Below are positions 1 through 10,198 of a stretch of DNA of 64,000 nucleotides, piece after piece. The DNA lies in assembly GCA_028283855.1 (NCBI GenBank), contig JAPWJX010000009.1, positions 214,633-278,632 of the forward strand. The letters are read 5' to 3'. Numbering within the stretch: the stretch's first letter is position 1; each line of letters opens with the position of its first letter. The notes beneath the pieces were generated by a model, which saw only the letters and a program-made list of their open reading frames with translations, did no database searches and was not told the DNA's origin. This DNA is from Verrucomicrobium sp. (GTDB lineage Bacteria; Verrucomicrobiota; Verrucomicrobiia; Methylacidiphilales; GAS474). The translations under genes were made by a program, and so were the position numbers.

Positions 1-793
1 CTTTGAGGGGCCGGAGGAGCGCCTGACCGATACCGACGTCTGCCAGCCCGCCCTCTACGTCCACGGCTACGCCCTCCTGACCCTGGCCCGGAAGGAGATC
101 CCGGACTTCGACTTCGCCGCCACGGCCGGTCTTTCCCTGGGCGAATACACCGCCCACGCCGCCGCGGGCACCTTCGATTTTGAGACCGGCCTCCGCTTGG
201 TCCATAAGCGCGGGGCGCTCATGCAGGAGGCCTGCCGCGCCACCCAGGGCGGCATGCTCACCCTCCTGGGCGCGGACAACGCCACCGCCCAGGCCGTCGC
301 CGAGGCGGCGGGCCTCGACGTGGCCAACTACAACTGTCCCGGCCAGATCGTCCTCTCCGGGCCTAAGGACGCCGTGCCGAAGGCCCTGGAAGTCGCCAAG
401 GAAAAGGGCATCCGCCGCGCCCTGCCCCTGAACGTCGCCGGGGCCTACCATTCCCGCCTGATGGCCTCCGCCGAAAAGGCGATGGAGCCGGAGCTGGCCC
501 AGGCCTCCCTGCAGCCCCCCCGCGTGCCGGTGGCCGCCAACTTCAGCGGCGCCCTGGTCACCGATCCGGCGGAAATCCGCCCCCTCCTGGCCCGCCAGAT
601 CACCGGCAGCGTCCGGTGGGAGGAATGCATCCGCGCATTGATCGCCGCGGGAGTCACCCAATTTGTCGAGTTTGGCCCCGGCGCCGTCCTGGCCGGGCTG
701 CTCAAACGGACCGACGCGGAGGCGGCCGCCGCCTGCGTCTCCATCTCCACCCTCCAGGACTGGAAAGAAAAGCATCATGCCTTTGCAAAATAA
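1..793 (+). CDS. fabD: Malonyl-CoA:ACP transacylase FabD (5' end outside window)
   Basis: Transfers malonyl from CoA to the phosphopantetheine arm of ACP, the committed entry into cytosolic type II fatty-acid synthesis. The reading frame is already open at the window start, so about 263 C-terminal residues are present and the N terminus is missing. The nucleophile elbow GLSLGEYTA lies at bases 128-154, and the probable catalytic histidine is in the AYHSRLM segment at about 445-465. Internal ATGs are not starts, because the frame continues upstream through conserved sequence. The stop overlaps the start of fabG by 17 nt, so the two are likely translationally coupled. Identity is firm from motif order and the fabG-acpP-fabF context. 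Confidence 0.95.
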   Translation, partial: FEGPEERLTDTDVCQPALYVHGYALLTLARKEIPDFDFAATAGLSLGEYTAHAAAGTFDFETGLRLVHKRGALMQEACRATQGGMLTLLGADNATAQAVAEAAGLDVANYNCPGQIVLSGPKDAVPKALEVAKEKGIRRALPLNVAGAYHSRLMASAEKAMEPELAQASLQPPRVPVAANFSGALVTDPAEIRPLLARQITGSVRWEECIRALIAAGVTQFVEFGPGAVLAGLLKRTDAEAAAACVSISTLQDWKEKHHAFAK

Positions 794-1517
794 GAACGCC
801 ATCGTCACCGGAGCCAGCCGCGGCATCGGCCGCGCCATCGCCCTGCGCCTGGCCCAGATGGGCGCCAACGTCGCCTGCGTCAGCCGCTCCCTGGAGTCGG
901 TGAAGGAAACCGTGGAAGCCGTGCGGGCCCTGGGCCGCCAGGCCCACGCCTACGCGGTCGACGTCTCCGACTTCAACGCGGTGGAAAGCGCCGTGAAGGA
1001 AATCAGCGAGAAGTTCGAAACCTTCGACGTCCTGGTGAACAACGCCGGGCTGACGCGGGACACCCTCCTCATGCGCATGACGGCGGAGGACTGGGACGTG
1101 GTCCTCAACACCAACCTGAAGGGCGCCTTCAACTGGACCAAGGCCGTCAGCCGCCAGATGGTCCGGCAGCGCTCCGGCCGCATCGTCAACATCGCCTCCG
1201 TCATCGGCCTCGTCGGCAACGCCGGCCAGGCCAACTACGCCGCCTCCAAGGCCGGCCTCATCGGCTTCACCAAGTCGGTGGCGCGGGAGCTGGCCTCCCG
1301 GGGCGTCACTTGCAACGCCGTCTGCCCGGGCTTTATTGAGACCGACATGACCAGCGGCCTGCCCCAGGAAGTGAAGGACAAGGTGCTCCAGCAGGTGCCC
1401 CTGGCCCGCTTCGGCAAGGCGGAGGACGTGGCGGCCCTGGTGGGCTTCCTGGCAGGCCCGGAAGCGGCCTATATCACCGGCCAGCCCATCGTGGTCGACG
1501 GCGGCATGGTGATGTAA
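777..1517 (+). CDS. fabG: 3-oxoacyl-ACP reductase FabG
   Basis: NADPH-dependent short-chain dehydrogenase that reduces 3-oxoacyl-ACP in each elongation round. It has 246 residues, the usual FabG length. The TGASRGIG nucleotide-binding motif is at residues 11-18, the NNAG motif at 88-91, and the catalytic residues are S141, Y154 and K158 (YAASK). The frame is open 38 codons further upstream, but the ATG at 777 places the first beta strand correctly and lies inside the end of fabD, so I chose it. It sits between fabD and acpP as in many bacterial fab clusters. Confidence 0.96.
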   Translation: MPLQNKNAIVTGASRGIGRAIALRLAQMGANVACVSRSLESVKETVEAVRALGRQAHAYAVDVSDFNAVESAVKEISEKFETFDVLVNNAGLTRDTLLMRMTAEDWDVVLNTNLKGAFNWTKAVSRQMVRQRSGRIVNIASVIGLVGNAGQANYAASKAGLIGFTKSVARELASRGVTCNAVCPGFIETDMTSGLPQEVKDKVLQQVPLARFGKAEDVAALVGFLAGPEAAYITGQPIVVDGGMVM

Positions 1518-1590
1518 AAACTTTTTTGTTGCCAAAAAACACCCGCCTTTCTAACTACCCTGCAACCTTTAAGAAAGTAACCGAAAATTT

Positions 1591-1836
1591 ATGGCTGAAA
1601 AATCGATCGAAGAGCGCGTCAAAGAGATCATCGTTGAGCAGTTGGGCGTGAACCCCGAGCAGGTCACCCCCGCCGCCAAGTTCATCGAGGACCTGGGCGC
1701 CGACTCCCTCGACACCGTCGAGCTGGTGATGGCGTTCGAGGAAGAGTTCAACGTCGAAGTTCCCGACGAGGAAGCCGAAAAGCTCCAGACCGTCGGCGAC
1801 GTCGTCCGCTACATCGAAGACAAGGTCGAGGAATAA
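1591..1836 (+). CDS. acpP: Acyl carrier protein
   Basis: Small acidic carrier of growing acyl chains, 81 residues. The phosphopantetheine attachment serine is S39 in the GADSLD motif, followed by the acidic helix II ([12 protein letters not shown]) that docks the fab enzymes. The 73-nt gap after fabG is AT-richer than the neighbouring genes and could hold a separate acpP promoter, though I see no clear boxes. A strong hairpin with a T tract follows the gene. Confidence 0.97.
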   Translation: MAEKSIEERVKEIIVEQLGVNPEQVTPAAKFIEDLGADSLDTVELVMAFEEEFNVEVPDEEAEKLQTVGDVVRYIEDKVEE

Positions 1837-1862
1837 CCCTCCGCCCGTCTTACCGGAAAAGA

Positions 1863-1891
1863 AAGGGCGCCCCTTGCCGGGCGCCCTTTTT
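1863..1891 (+). terminator. Rho-independent terminator after acpP
   Basis: A perfect 10-bp GC-rich stem (1863-1872 with 1879-1888) closes a 6-nt loop and runs into five T residues. It lies 26 nt after the acpP stop and 30 nt before the fabF start, so it should separate acpP messages from fabF or act as a partial attenuator. Confidence 0.85.
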
Positions 1892-1902
1892 CTTCGTATA
1901 GA
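1874..1902 (+). promoter_or_regulatory. Candidate sigma-70 promoter for fabF, overlapping the acpP terminator
   Basis: TTGCCG at 1874-1879 and TATAGA at 1897-1902 are exactly 17 bp apart, each matching four of six consensus bases. The start point would fall about 10-15 nt before the fabF ATG at 1922. The -35 box lies within the loop and 3' arm of the terminator. This is inferred from spacing only. Confidence 0.35.
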
Positions 1903-1921
1903 ACATTTCTCCTTCACTTTT

Positions 1922-3163
1922 ATGAGCCAACGCCGCGTCGTCATCACCGGGATGGGAGCCCTCGCCCCCAACGGGAGCAACGTTCAATCCTTTTGGGATA
2001 GCCTGGCCGCCGGCCGCAGCGGCATCGGTCCCGTCACCCTCTTCGACGTGACCGGCTATGACTGCCGCATCGCGGGCGAAGTGAAGGGCTTCGAGCCCGC
2101 CGCCCATTTCAAGAACCCGAAGGACGCCCGCCGCGCCGACCGCTACTCCCAGCTGGCCATGGCGGCCGCCAAGGAAGCCGTCGCCCAGGCCAAGCTGGAA
2201 GGCGACGCCTCCATCGACCTGGACCGCGTGGCCACCATCATCGGCTCCGGCATCGGCGGCCTCAAGACGCTGGAAGAGCAGCACACCAATCTGATGCAGA
2301 AGGGGCCGGGCCGCGTCTCCCCCTTCATGATCCCGATGATGATCAGCAACATGGCCTCCGGCATGATCGCCATCGAGTTCGGCTTCCGCGGGCCCAACTT
2401 CGCCGTCGTCACCGCGTGCGCCACTTCCGCCCAATCCGTGGGCGAGGCCTGGCGCCTCATCCGTGACGGCGACGTCGACGTGGCCGTCGCCGGCGGCAGC
2501 GAGGCCGCCGTCGTCCCCCTGGGCCTCTCCGGCTTCGCCTCCATGAAAGCCATGAGCACGCGCAACGACGACCCCACCCGCGCCTCCCGTCCCTGGGACA
2601 AGGAGCGGGACGGCTTCGTCCTGGGCGAGGGCGCCGGCGTCGTCGTCATCGAGGAACTGGAGCACGCCAAGCGCCGCGGCGTCCCCATCCTGGGCGAGAT
2701 CGTCGGCTACGCCACCACCTGCGACGCCTACCACATGACCTCCCCCGACTGGCAGGGCGCCAAGAAGGCGATGGAAGGGGCCCTCAAGAAGGCCAACCTC
2801 AAGCCGGAGCAGATCGGCTACATCAACGCCCACGGCACCTCCACCGGCCTGGGCGACGTCTCCGAGGTGAAAGCCATCAAGGCCGTCTTCGGCGAACAGA
2901 CCAAGATCCCCGTCAGCTCCACCAAGTCGATGACCGGCCACACCCTCGGCGCGGCCGGGTCCGTCGAGCTGATCGCCTGCGTGAAGGCGCTGGAAAACCA
3001 GCTCCTGCCCCCCACCATCAATCTGGACAACCCCGATGAGGGGTGCGATCTGGACTTCGTCCCCCACAAGGCGCGGCCCCATCAGTTCGACTACGCCTTG
3101 AGCAACTCCTTCGGCTTCGGCGGACATAACGCCTGCCTCATCGCCGCGAAGTTCAAGGAATAG
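1922..3163 (+). CDS. fabF: Beta-ketoacyl-ACP synthase II FabF
   Basis: Condenses malonyl-ACP with acyl-ACP to lengthen fatty acids. It has 413 residues, the normal size. The thiolase-fold catalytic triad is complete: C166 (TACATSAQ), H304 ([11 protein letters not shown]) and H340 (SMTGHTLGA). The frame is open 16 codons further upstream, but those codons lie within the terminator region, and [12 protein letters not shown] matches the family N terminus, so ATG 1922 is preferred. It is the last fab gene here, and an unrelated gene follows after 35 nt. Confidence 0.96.
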   Translation: MSQRRVVITGMGALAPNGSNVQSFWDSLAAGRSGIGPVTLFDVTGYDCRIAGEVKGFEPAAHFKNPKDARRADRYSQLAMAAAKEAVAQAKLEGDASIDLDRVATIIGSGIGGLKTLEEQHTNLMQKGPGRVSPFMIPMMISNMASGMIAIEFGFRGPNFAVVTACATSAQSVGEAWRLIRDGDVDVAVAGGSEAAVVPLGLSGFASMKAMSTRNDDPTRASRPWDKERDGFVLGEGAGVVVIEELEHAKRRGVPILGEIVGYATTCDAYHMTSPDWQGAKKAMEGALKKANLKPEQIGYINAHGTSTGLGDVSEVKAIKAVFGEQTKIPVSSTKSMTGHTLGAAGSVELIACVKALENQLLPPTINLDNPDEGCDLDFVPHKARPHQFDYALSNSFGFGGHNACLIAAKFKE

Positions 3164-3174
3164 GAGCCGGAGCC

Positions 3175-3190
3175 TTCGGCAATAGCCGAA
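3175..3190 (+). promoter_or_regulatory. Short hairpin element, copy 1 (TTCGGC...GCCGAA before a start codon)
   Basis: Six-base inverted arms TTCGGC and GCCGAA flank AATA. The second arm continues into TTA, and the ATG at 3199 follows 5 nt after that, with an AAGGA Shine-Dalgarno-like stretch between. The same arms followed by TTA occur just before the genes starting at 36290 (minus) and 40927. Function is unknown; a role in translation or transcription initiation is inference. Confidence 0.45.
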
Positions 3191-3198
3191 TTAAAGGA

Positions 3199-3777
3199 AT
3201 GATCCTGGCCATCCATACCCCTGAGGAACGCCTGGCGACCCGTTATATCCGGGAGAACCTGCTGGACGCCGCCGTAGCCCGCACCCTGGCCGCCCAAAAA
3301 GGGGCCGTCCCCCTTCACGAGCCGCTGCCGAACCTCGTGCTCACCTTTTCCCGGCTGGAAGAAGCCGGACGGCTGGACCGTCCCCTGGCGGACAAAGTCG
3401 TGGCCTTGGCCCTGGCCGCCGGCCCTCAGGCGGGACAGGCCCTGGGCAGTTTGCGGAATTCCTTTTCCCGATACGAATACTGCGGCGCGACCGAGCCGAA
3501 GATGCTGAACCACCTCCTGGACGCCGCCATTGCCTCCAAAACCGCCGCGCCGAAGGTTTTCCGGGCCTTTGCCGAGGCCCTGCCCGATCTCCTGGCTCCA
3601 GACGGCAAAGCCGATCCCAAAGCCGCCCACGCCTTCCTAAACCGCCAGACACCCCTCCCGGACACCCCCTTTACCCAATGGTGCTACCGCAAGGGGCTGG
3701 AACTGGGCGCCGCCGTCCGGTCCGCCCGGGCTTCCGTGGAAGTCAGCCGGGGCTCCGGGATCGACCACATTTCGTGA
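3199..3777 (+). CDS. Conserved-looking protein of unknown function (192 aa)
   Basis: I do not recognise a family. The protein is soluble and rich in alanine and leucine, mostly predicted helical, with no signal peptide or membrane segment. The C-terminal part contains a short NRQTPLPDTPFTQW stretch. ATG 3199 has AAGGA directly upstream. It sits between fabF and rpmE, and its start is preceded by the TTCGGC/GCCGAA hairpin shared with two other unknown genes. Codon usage matches the neighbours, which supports a real gene. Confidence 0.7.
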   Translation: MILAIHTPEERLATRYIRENLLDAAVARTLAAQKGAVPLHEPLPNLVLTFSRLEEAGRLDRPLADKVVALALAAGPQAGQALGSLRNSFSRYEYCGATEPKMLNHLLDAAIASKTAAPKVFRAFAEALPDLLAPDGKADPKAAHAFLNRQTPLPDTPFTQWCYRKGLELGAAVRSARASVEVSRGSGIDHIS

Positions 3778-3818
3778 TTGCAAAAAGGCTCCCCTTCCCG
3801 ATACATTAACCCTTCGCC

Positions 3819-4043
3819 ATGAAAACTGACATCCATCCCGAGTACACGGCTACGACCATCGTGTGCGCCTGCGGGGCCACCTATAACACCCGTTCCACCC
3901 GCGACAACCTGCGCATCGGCATCTGCGCCTCCTGCCACCCCTTCTACACCGGCCAGCAGAAGTTCGTCGACACCGCCGGCCGCGTCGAGAAGTTCACGCG
4001 CCGCTTCGGCAAGACGATGCTGACCAGCACGAAGCGCAGCTAG
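3819..4043 (+). CDS. rpmE: 50S ribosomal protein L31
   Basis: Zinc-binding large-subunit protein that helps bridge the two subunits, 74 residues. The zinc-ligand pairs CAC (C16, C18) and CASC (C37, C40) are present, so this is the C+ form rather than the zinc-independent paralogue. A strong terminator follows at once and prfA starts 61 nt downstream, an arrangement seen in many bacteria. Confidence 0.95.
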   Translation: MKTDIHPEYTATTIVCACGATYNTRSTRDNLRIGICASCHPFYTGQQKFVDTAGRVEKFTRRFGKTMLTSTKRS

Positions 4044-4068
4044 CGTTCCGAGTTTCGATATAGTATAT

Positions 4069-4099
4069 GGGCGGAGGGCCGAAAGGCCCTCCGCCCTTT
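4069..4099 (+). terminator. Rho-independent terminator between rpmE and prfA
   Basis: A perfect 12-bp stem (4069-4080 with 4085-4096) is capped by a GAAA tetraloop and followed by a short T-rich run. The 3' arm ends only 8 nt before the prfA ATG, leaving no room for a normal Shine-Dalgarno site outside the hairpin. Confidence 0.85.
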
Positions 4100-4104
4100 G
4101 CTTT

Positions 4105-5205
4105 ATGGATTTCCGCCCCCACATCGCCTCCCTCCGCCGCCGCTTCGAGGAACTGGAAAGCGCCCTTTCCAGCCCGGACCTCTACGCCGATCCGGCCAAG
4201 GCGCGCCAGATTACCCGCGAACATTCCCGATTGAAGGAGACGCTGGCCACCTGCGACCGCTGGGAAAAGTGCGGCAAGGAACGGGAGGAAGCGGAAACCA
4301 TGCTCCAGGACGCGGGCGGCGACGCCGAGATGCGCCAGATGGCCCAGGAAGAGCTGGACCGCCTCAACGCGGAGGCTCCCGGCCTGGACGAGGCGGTGCA
4401 GATCGCCCTCCTGCCCCCGGACGAGAACGAGGACCGCAACACCATCATCGAAATCCGTGCCGGCACCGGCGGGGACGAGGCGGCCCTCTTCGCCGCCGAT
4501 CTCTACCGCATGTACACCCGCTACGCGGAGACGCGCGGCTGGAAGCAGGAGCTGCACGAAATCAGCCAGGGAGAGTTGGGCGGCCTCAAGGAAGTCATCT
4601 TCCAGCTCTCCGGCCCCGGCGCGTATAAGGAAATGCAGTTTGAGAGCGGCGTCCACCGCGTCCAGCGCGTCCCGGCCACCGAAGCCCAGGGGCGTATCCA
4701 CACCTCCACCGCCACCGTCGCCGTCCTGCCGGAGGCGGAGGAGGTCGACGTCGAGATCAAGCCGGACGACCTCCGCATCGAGGTCTGCCGCTCCGGCGGC
4801 CCCGGCGGCCAGGGCGTGAATACGACCGACTCCGCCGTGCAGGTCCTTCACATCCCCACCGGCATGATCGTCCGCTGCCAGGACGGCCGCTCCCAGCTGA
4901 AGAACCGGGAAAAGGCCCTCTCCGTCCTTCGCTCCCGCCTTCTCCAGCAAAAGCAGGAGGCGGAGGCCGCCAAGTATTCCCAGAACCGGAAAAGCCAGAT
5001 CGGCGGCGGCGACCGCACGGAGAAGATCCGTACCTACAATTTCCCCCAAAACCGGATCACCGACCACCGGATCAACTTCAGCACCTTCGACCTGCCCAAC
5101 TTCCTGGACGGCCAGATCGAAGTCCTCCTCCAGGAGCTGATGTCCGCCGACCTCAAGGCGAAGCTGGAAAACCTAAACGCCGGAACCGCCGCCGCGGCGG
5201 CATGA
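4105..5205 (+). CDS. prfA: Peptide chain release factor 1
   Basis: Reads UAA and UAG and triggers peptide release on the ribosome. It has 366 residues. The stop-codon-reading PAT tripeptide is at residues 190-192 and the catalytic GGQ at 234-236, which identifies RF1 rather than RF2. The GGQ glutamine is the target of PrmC, encoded by the next gene, whose start overlaps this stop by 4 nt (ATGA). Confidence 0.97.
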   Translation: MDFRPHIASLRRRFEELESALSSPDLYADPAKARQITREHSRLKETLATCDRWEKCGKEREEAETMLQDAGGDAEMRQMAQEELDRLNAEAPGLDEAVQIALLPPDENEDRNTIIEIRAGTGGDEAALFAADLYRMYTRYAETRGWKQELHEISQGELGGLKEVIFQLSGPGAYKEMQFESGVHRVQRVPATEAQGRIHTSTATVAVLPEAEEVDVEIKPDDLRIEVCRSGGPGGQGVNTTDSAVQVLHIPTGMIVRCQDGRSQLKNREKALSVLRSRLLQQKQEAEAAKYSQNRKSQIGGGDRTEKIRTYNFPQNRITDHRINFSTFDLPNFLDGQIEVLLQELMSADLKAKLENLNAGTAAAAA

Positions 5206-6024
5206 CGACGCTCGAGTTCATCGAGAAGACGGGGGAATACTTCGCCCGCAACGGCGTCGATTCCCCCCGCCTTACCGCCGAGCTGATGCTCGCCGAAGGG
5301 CTCCAAAAAAAGCGGCTCCAGCTCTACATGGAGTTCGACAAGGAGGTGCCCGCTTCCGTCCTGGACGTCCTCCGCCCCTTGGTGAAGCGCCGCGCCCAAG
5401 GGGAGCCGCTCCAATACGTCCAGGGCTTCGCGGAATTCGCCGGGGAACGCTTCGCCGTCACGCCGGACGTCCTCATTCCCCGACCGGAAACGGAGCTGCT
5501 CCTGGAGGCCATGGTCGCCCGCCTCGACCCCGCCGGAGGGCCCGTGGCCGACATCGGCGTCGGCAGCGGCACCTTGGCCGTCAGCCTGGCGCGGAAGCTT
5601 CCCTCCCTTTCCGTCCACGCCGTGGACATCAGCCCCGCCGCCCTGGCCGTGGCGAAGAAAAATGGCGAGGGGCTGGCCAACCTTTCCTTCCATGAAGGGG
5701 ATCTCCTGGCACCTCTTTCCGGCGATTTTCAGGCCGTCGTCGCCAATCTCCCCTATATTCCCACCGCCTGGCTGGAAGACGGCACCGTGGGCCGGGAAGT
5801 CCTGCAAGAACCCCGCATGGCCCTGGACGGCGGCCCGGACGGCCTCGACGTCATCCGCCGCCTGATCGCCCAGGCTTCCGGCCGCGCTCCCTGGATTGCC
5901 CTGGAAATTGCCGAAGGCCAGGCCCCCGCCGTGGAGGAAGCCCTCCGCGCGGCGGGCTGGGGGGCGGTGGAAGCCATAAAAGACTTGCGCGGGGTTGCCC
6001 GCATCCTCATAGGTAGAAATTCAC

Positions 6025-6032
<8 letters not shown>
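5202..6032 (+). CDS. prmC: Release-factor glutamine N5-methyltransferase PrmC/HemK
   Basis: SAM-dependent enzyme that methylates the GGQ glutamine of RF1 and RF2. It has 276 residues, with an N-terminal helical substrate-binding domain and a Rossmann methyltransferase domain. The SAM-binding motif is DIGVGSGTLAVSLA. The substrate-binding motif, usually NPPY, reads NLPY here; the second-position change is tolerated in the family. The overlaps with prfA (4 nt) and murA (8 nt) imply coupled translation. Confidence 0.94.
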
Positions 6033-7280
<1,248 letters not shown>

Positions 7281-7284
<4 letters not shown>

Positions 7285-7781
7285 GCACGCCGCGCAAGGT
7301 GATCTACCCGGGCAGCTTCGACCCGATCACCAACGGCCACCTGGACGTCCTGGCCCGCGCGCAAAACCTGTTCGACGAGGTCATCCTAGCGGTTTCCACG
7401 AACGCTTCCAAAAATCCCCTCTTCACCATCGAGGAGCGGTGCCAAATGGCTCAAGAGGTGGCCAAGGATTTTCCGAAGCCATTTCGGGTCGCCACATTTG
7501 ACGGGCTGTTGGTCGATTTCGTGAAAAAGGAAGGCGCGTGCGCCATCCTGCGCGGCCTTCGGGCCATCTCCGATTTCGAGTTCGAATTCCAGTTGGCCCT
7601 CATGAACCGGAATCTGGCCCCTCAGATCGAGACCGTTTTTCTCATGCCGCGGGAGTCTTATACCTACCTGAGTTCCTCGATGATCCGGCAGGTTTGTTCC
7701 CTCAATGGGCCGATCGGCGCCTTTGTCCCGGCCCATGTGGAGCGGGCCTTGGTCGCCAAGCTGGCGTCACGCAGCGCCTAG
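7281..7781 (+). CDS. coaD: Phosphopantetheine adenylyltransferase CoaD
   Basis: Penultimate step of CoA synthesis, converting 4'-phosphopantetheine and ATP to dephospho-CoA. It has 166 residues. The nucleotidyltransferase TNGH motif is at residues 17-20, and the ISSTxxR-type motif reads LSSSMIR. Its start overlaps murA by 4 nt, and its end overlaps the convergent TPR/GT9 gene by 15 nt. It supplies the arm carried by ACP encoded upstream. Confidence 0.96.
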
Positions 7782-8870
7782 CCGCCGCCGCACGGCGGCG
7801 ATCTGCGCCGTCCAGTCCCCTTCCCGTTCCTGGGGGAAAAGCTCCAGCGTCGGATACCAAATGGAGCGGCCGTTTTTCCCGGCCCAGCGCCAGTCGGCCC
7901 ATTGCGGCAGGAGAACCCATCCTGGCCGTCCCAGCGCTCCCGCCAAATGGGCGGAGGAAGTGTCGACCGTCACAACGAGGTCGAGCGCCTGCATGATCTC
8001 CGCCGTTTCCCGGAAATCCCGCAAGCCGGAGCCCCGCTCCTCCGCGCCCAGGACTTCCTGAAGGAAGGCCGCCTCCTCCCGCGTGACGTCCTTTTGCAGG
8101 AGCACCCAGTCAACCGGCAATCCGGCCAGGGAGCGTAGGGATTCCAGAGGGATCGTCCGGTTGCGGCCGCCGGGCGGCTTGGCCCTCCAAACAAGGCCTA
8201 CCCGGGGACGCGGACTGGGGGGCAGCGGGGCGGCGGGAACGGACAGATAGGGGATCGGCGTCGGGATCGTCTCCGGCGTCACCTCCAGAATGCGGCCCAG
8301 GGAGAGGAGCGGAAGCTGGCGGGCGAAGGGCGGGATCTCATGGTCCTGGGTGAAGACCGGCACGCCGGGCATATCGGCCAGGAGCCGGTAAAGCTCCCGG
8401 TGGCAGGCCAGGTAGAGCGTTTGCGCGCGTTCCCGCACCCGGGGCAGGAAGCGGATGAATTGGATCGAGTCGCCGAAGCCCTGCTCGCAGTGGATGAGCA
8501 GCGGCGTTTCGGGGCCCAACGGCTTGCCGTCCCAGAACGGAGCGCGGCGGGTGTAGACAGTGGCTACGGCTTGGCCGAATTCCATCCGTGCCTCGTAATC
8601 CTCGAAACCCCGCTTGAAATCCCCCTGGGAAAGGCGGTGCAGGGCCAGGCTGAAGCGGATCTCCGGATCGTCCGGACGGAGGGAAACGGCCTCCTGGAAA
8701 GCCGTCTCGGCGGCTTCGGGACGGTCCAGGCGCAGGTTTAAGAGCCCCAGGGCGCGCCAGACGCGGTGGTCGCGCGGGGCGGGCAGGGATTCCAAAATGG
8801 CGTGGGCTTCGGCGTAGGCCCCTTGCTCGAAAAGGGTCTGCGCCTGGGAGAGCGCCGTGTCCCGGTTCAC
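7767..8870 (-). CDS. TPR protein with glycosyltransferase-9-like C-terminal domain
   Basis: A 367-residue cytosolic protein. Residues about 5-100 form tetratricopeptide-like helices. The C-terminal part resembles the GT9/heptosyltransferase-like fold often joined to TPRs, with GLVWRAKPPGGRNRTI, a VTVDTSSAHLAGALGRP segment typical of the nucleotide-sugar site, and LLPQWADWRW. The frame is open far upstream inside the MFS gene, but a GTG at 8870 overlaps the MFS stop as GTGA, matching the coupling used across this operon. Acceptor and sugar donor are unknown. Confidence 0.78.
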   Translation of the reverse strand: MNRDTALSQAQTLFEQGAYAEAHAILESLPAPRDHRVWRALGLLNLRLDRPEAAETAFQEAVSLRPDDPEIRFSLALHRLSQGDFKRGFEDYEARMEFGQAVATVYTRRAPFWDGKPLGPETPLLIHCEQGFGDSIQFIRFLPRVRERAQTLYLACHRELYRLLADMPGVPVFTQDHEIPPFARQLPLLSLGRILEVTPETIPTPIPYLSVPAAPLPPSPRPRVGLVWRAKPPGGRNRTIPLESLRSLAGLPVDWVLLQKDVTREEAAFLQEVLGAEERGSGLRDFRETAEIMQALDLVVTVDTSSAHLAGALGRPGWVLLPQWADWRWAGKNGRSIWYPTLELFPQEREGDWTAQIAAVRRRLGAA

Positions 8871-10192
8871 GCGGCTTCTTGGAGGGGGTGCCAGAGCGCC
8901 TGGAGATTGCGCCGGTTCAGCCAGGCGGCGCCCAGGCCGAAGGCAGCCATCCCCCCGCCCAGGCAGGTGATGAGAAGCGAGGGGCCTAGGATCCTGAGCA
9001 GTTCCCCGTTGAGATGGAGCGCCAGCGCGACGAGGAAGGCCACCGAGGTGCAGAAATTCCGCAGAGCAAAGAGGCGGCCACGGCACGCGTTGGGCACCTC
9101 CGCCTGGAGGCGCGCCTCAATGGGAATGACGAAGAGGGCGCTGCTCCAGCCCAGGATAACGCAGACCAGAAGGGCCTTCATGTATCCGTGCAGGTGCCCG
9201 AAGCCCGCCAAAAGAAGGCCGAGGCCGACGAAGCTTACGAAGGGCAGAGCCGCGCTGCGGGTCCATCTGCGGGAGGAGCCGCAGGTCAGGCTGCCGAGGC
9301 CCAGGCCCGCGCCCATCGCACCCAGCATGAGGCCGATGGCGATGAGCGGCATGTTGATGACGGGCGGCCTGGGCGCGACGCGGGAAAGAAAGCGCCCGAA
9401 GGCTGCGACGCCATGGTGCAGGACGGAGAGATCGAGGTGGCCGACGGCGAATTCCAGCACGGAAATCATGAAGAACCCGGTGACGAAGGCGAAGAGGGTG
9501 TTCAGCACGATGATCCACTGGGTCGGCGGATTCTCCCGCACGTATTGCCAGCCGGCGGCGATCTGCTTCCACGTTCCGTGCTTCTCCGTACGGGGCGCGG
9601 GTTTTAGGTCGGCGGCGATCCGCAGGATGAAGTAGGCCGAAGCGGCAAAGCCGAAGGCGGTGATGAAGAAGCTGGCCCGCGCCCCGAAGATGGAGGCCAC
9701 CAAGCCGCCGCAGAAGGTGCCAACGAGGCTGGCGATGACGCCCACCATGGCGATGAGAGCGTTGGCCGGGATGAGGTCGGCGGGGGGCACCAGCTGCGGC
9801 AGGGCGGCCTGACGCGCGGGAATGAAGAGGGAGTTCATCCCCCCGATGAAGAAGACGATGACGTAAACCCAGCCTAGGTTATGCAGGAGGAACCAGATGG
9901 CGATGAGGACGGAGACCAGGAGGACGCGGGAGAGATCGGCAAAGATCAGGACCCGCCGCCGGTTGCAATGGTCGATGACCCAGCCGATGAGGGGGGCGAA
10001 GAGAAGCCCCGGCAGCATGCCGACGAAGATGACCCGCGCGCTTTCCTTGCCGATCTGGGTGCCTTGGTTCAGCCCCAGTACGACCGTGAGCAGGGCGCAT
10101 TGGTAGAACCGGTCCCCGATGGAGCTGATGATCTGCCCGAACCATAGCCGGAAGAAATCCGGCTGCCGGAGAACCTGCCAGAAGCGACCCAC
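8867..10192 (-). CDS. Major facilitator superfamily permease (MFS_3/EntS-like)
   Basis: Inner-membrane transporter of 441 residues with about 10-12 hydrophobic segments. The N terminus (FWQVLRQPDFFRLWFGQIIS) and the loop DHCNRRRVLIFADLSR are typical of the DHA3/EntS-like drug or siderophore exporter subgroup. Substrate cannot be told from sequence. It starts 6 nt after the preceding membrane-protein gene and ends in a GTGA overlap with the TPR/GT9 gene, so all belong to the eno operon. Confidence 0.85.
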   Translation of the reverse strand: MGRFWQVLRQPDFFRLWFGQIISSIGDRFYQCALLTVVLGLNQGTQIGKESARVIFVGMLPGLLFAPLIGWVIDHCNRRRVLIFADLSRVLLVSVLIAIWFLLHNLGWVYVIVFFIGGMNSLFIPARQAALPQLVPPADLIPANALIAMVGVIASLVGTFCGGLVASIFGARASFFITAFGFAASAYFILRIAADLKPAPRTEKHGTWKQIAAGWQYVRENPPTQWIIVLNTLFAFVTGFFMISVLEFAVGHLDLSVLHHGVAAFGRFLSRVAPRPPVINMPLIAIGLMLGAMGAGLGLGSLTCGSSRRWTRSAALPFVSFVGLGLLLAGFGHLHGYMKALLVCVILGWSSALFVIPIEARLQAEVPNACRGRLFALRNFCTSVAFLVALALHLNGELLRILGPSLLITCLGGGMAAFGLGAAWLNRRNLQALWHPLQEAA

Positions 10193-10198
10193 GGAGAA

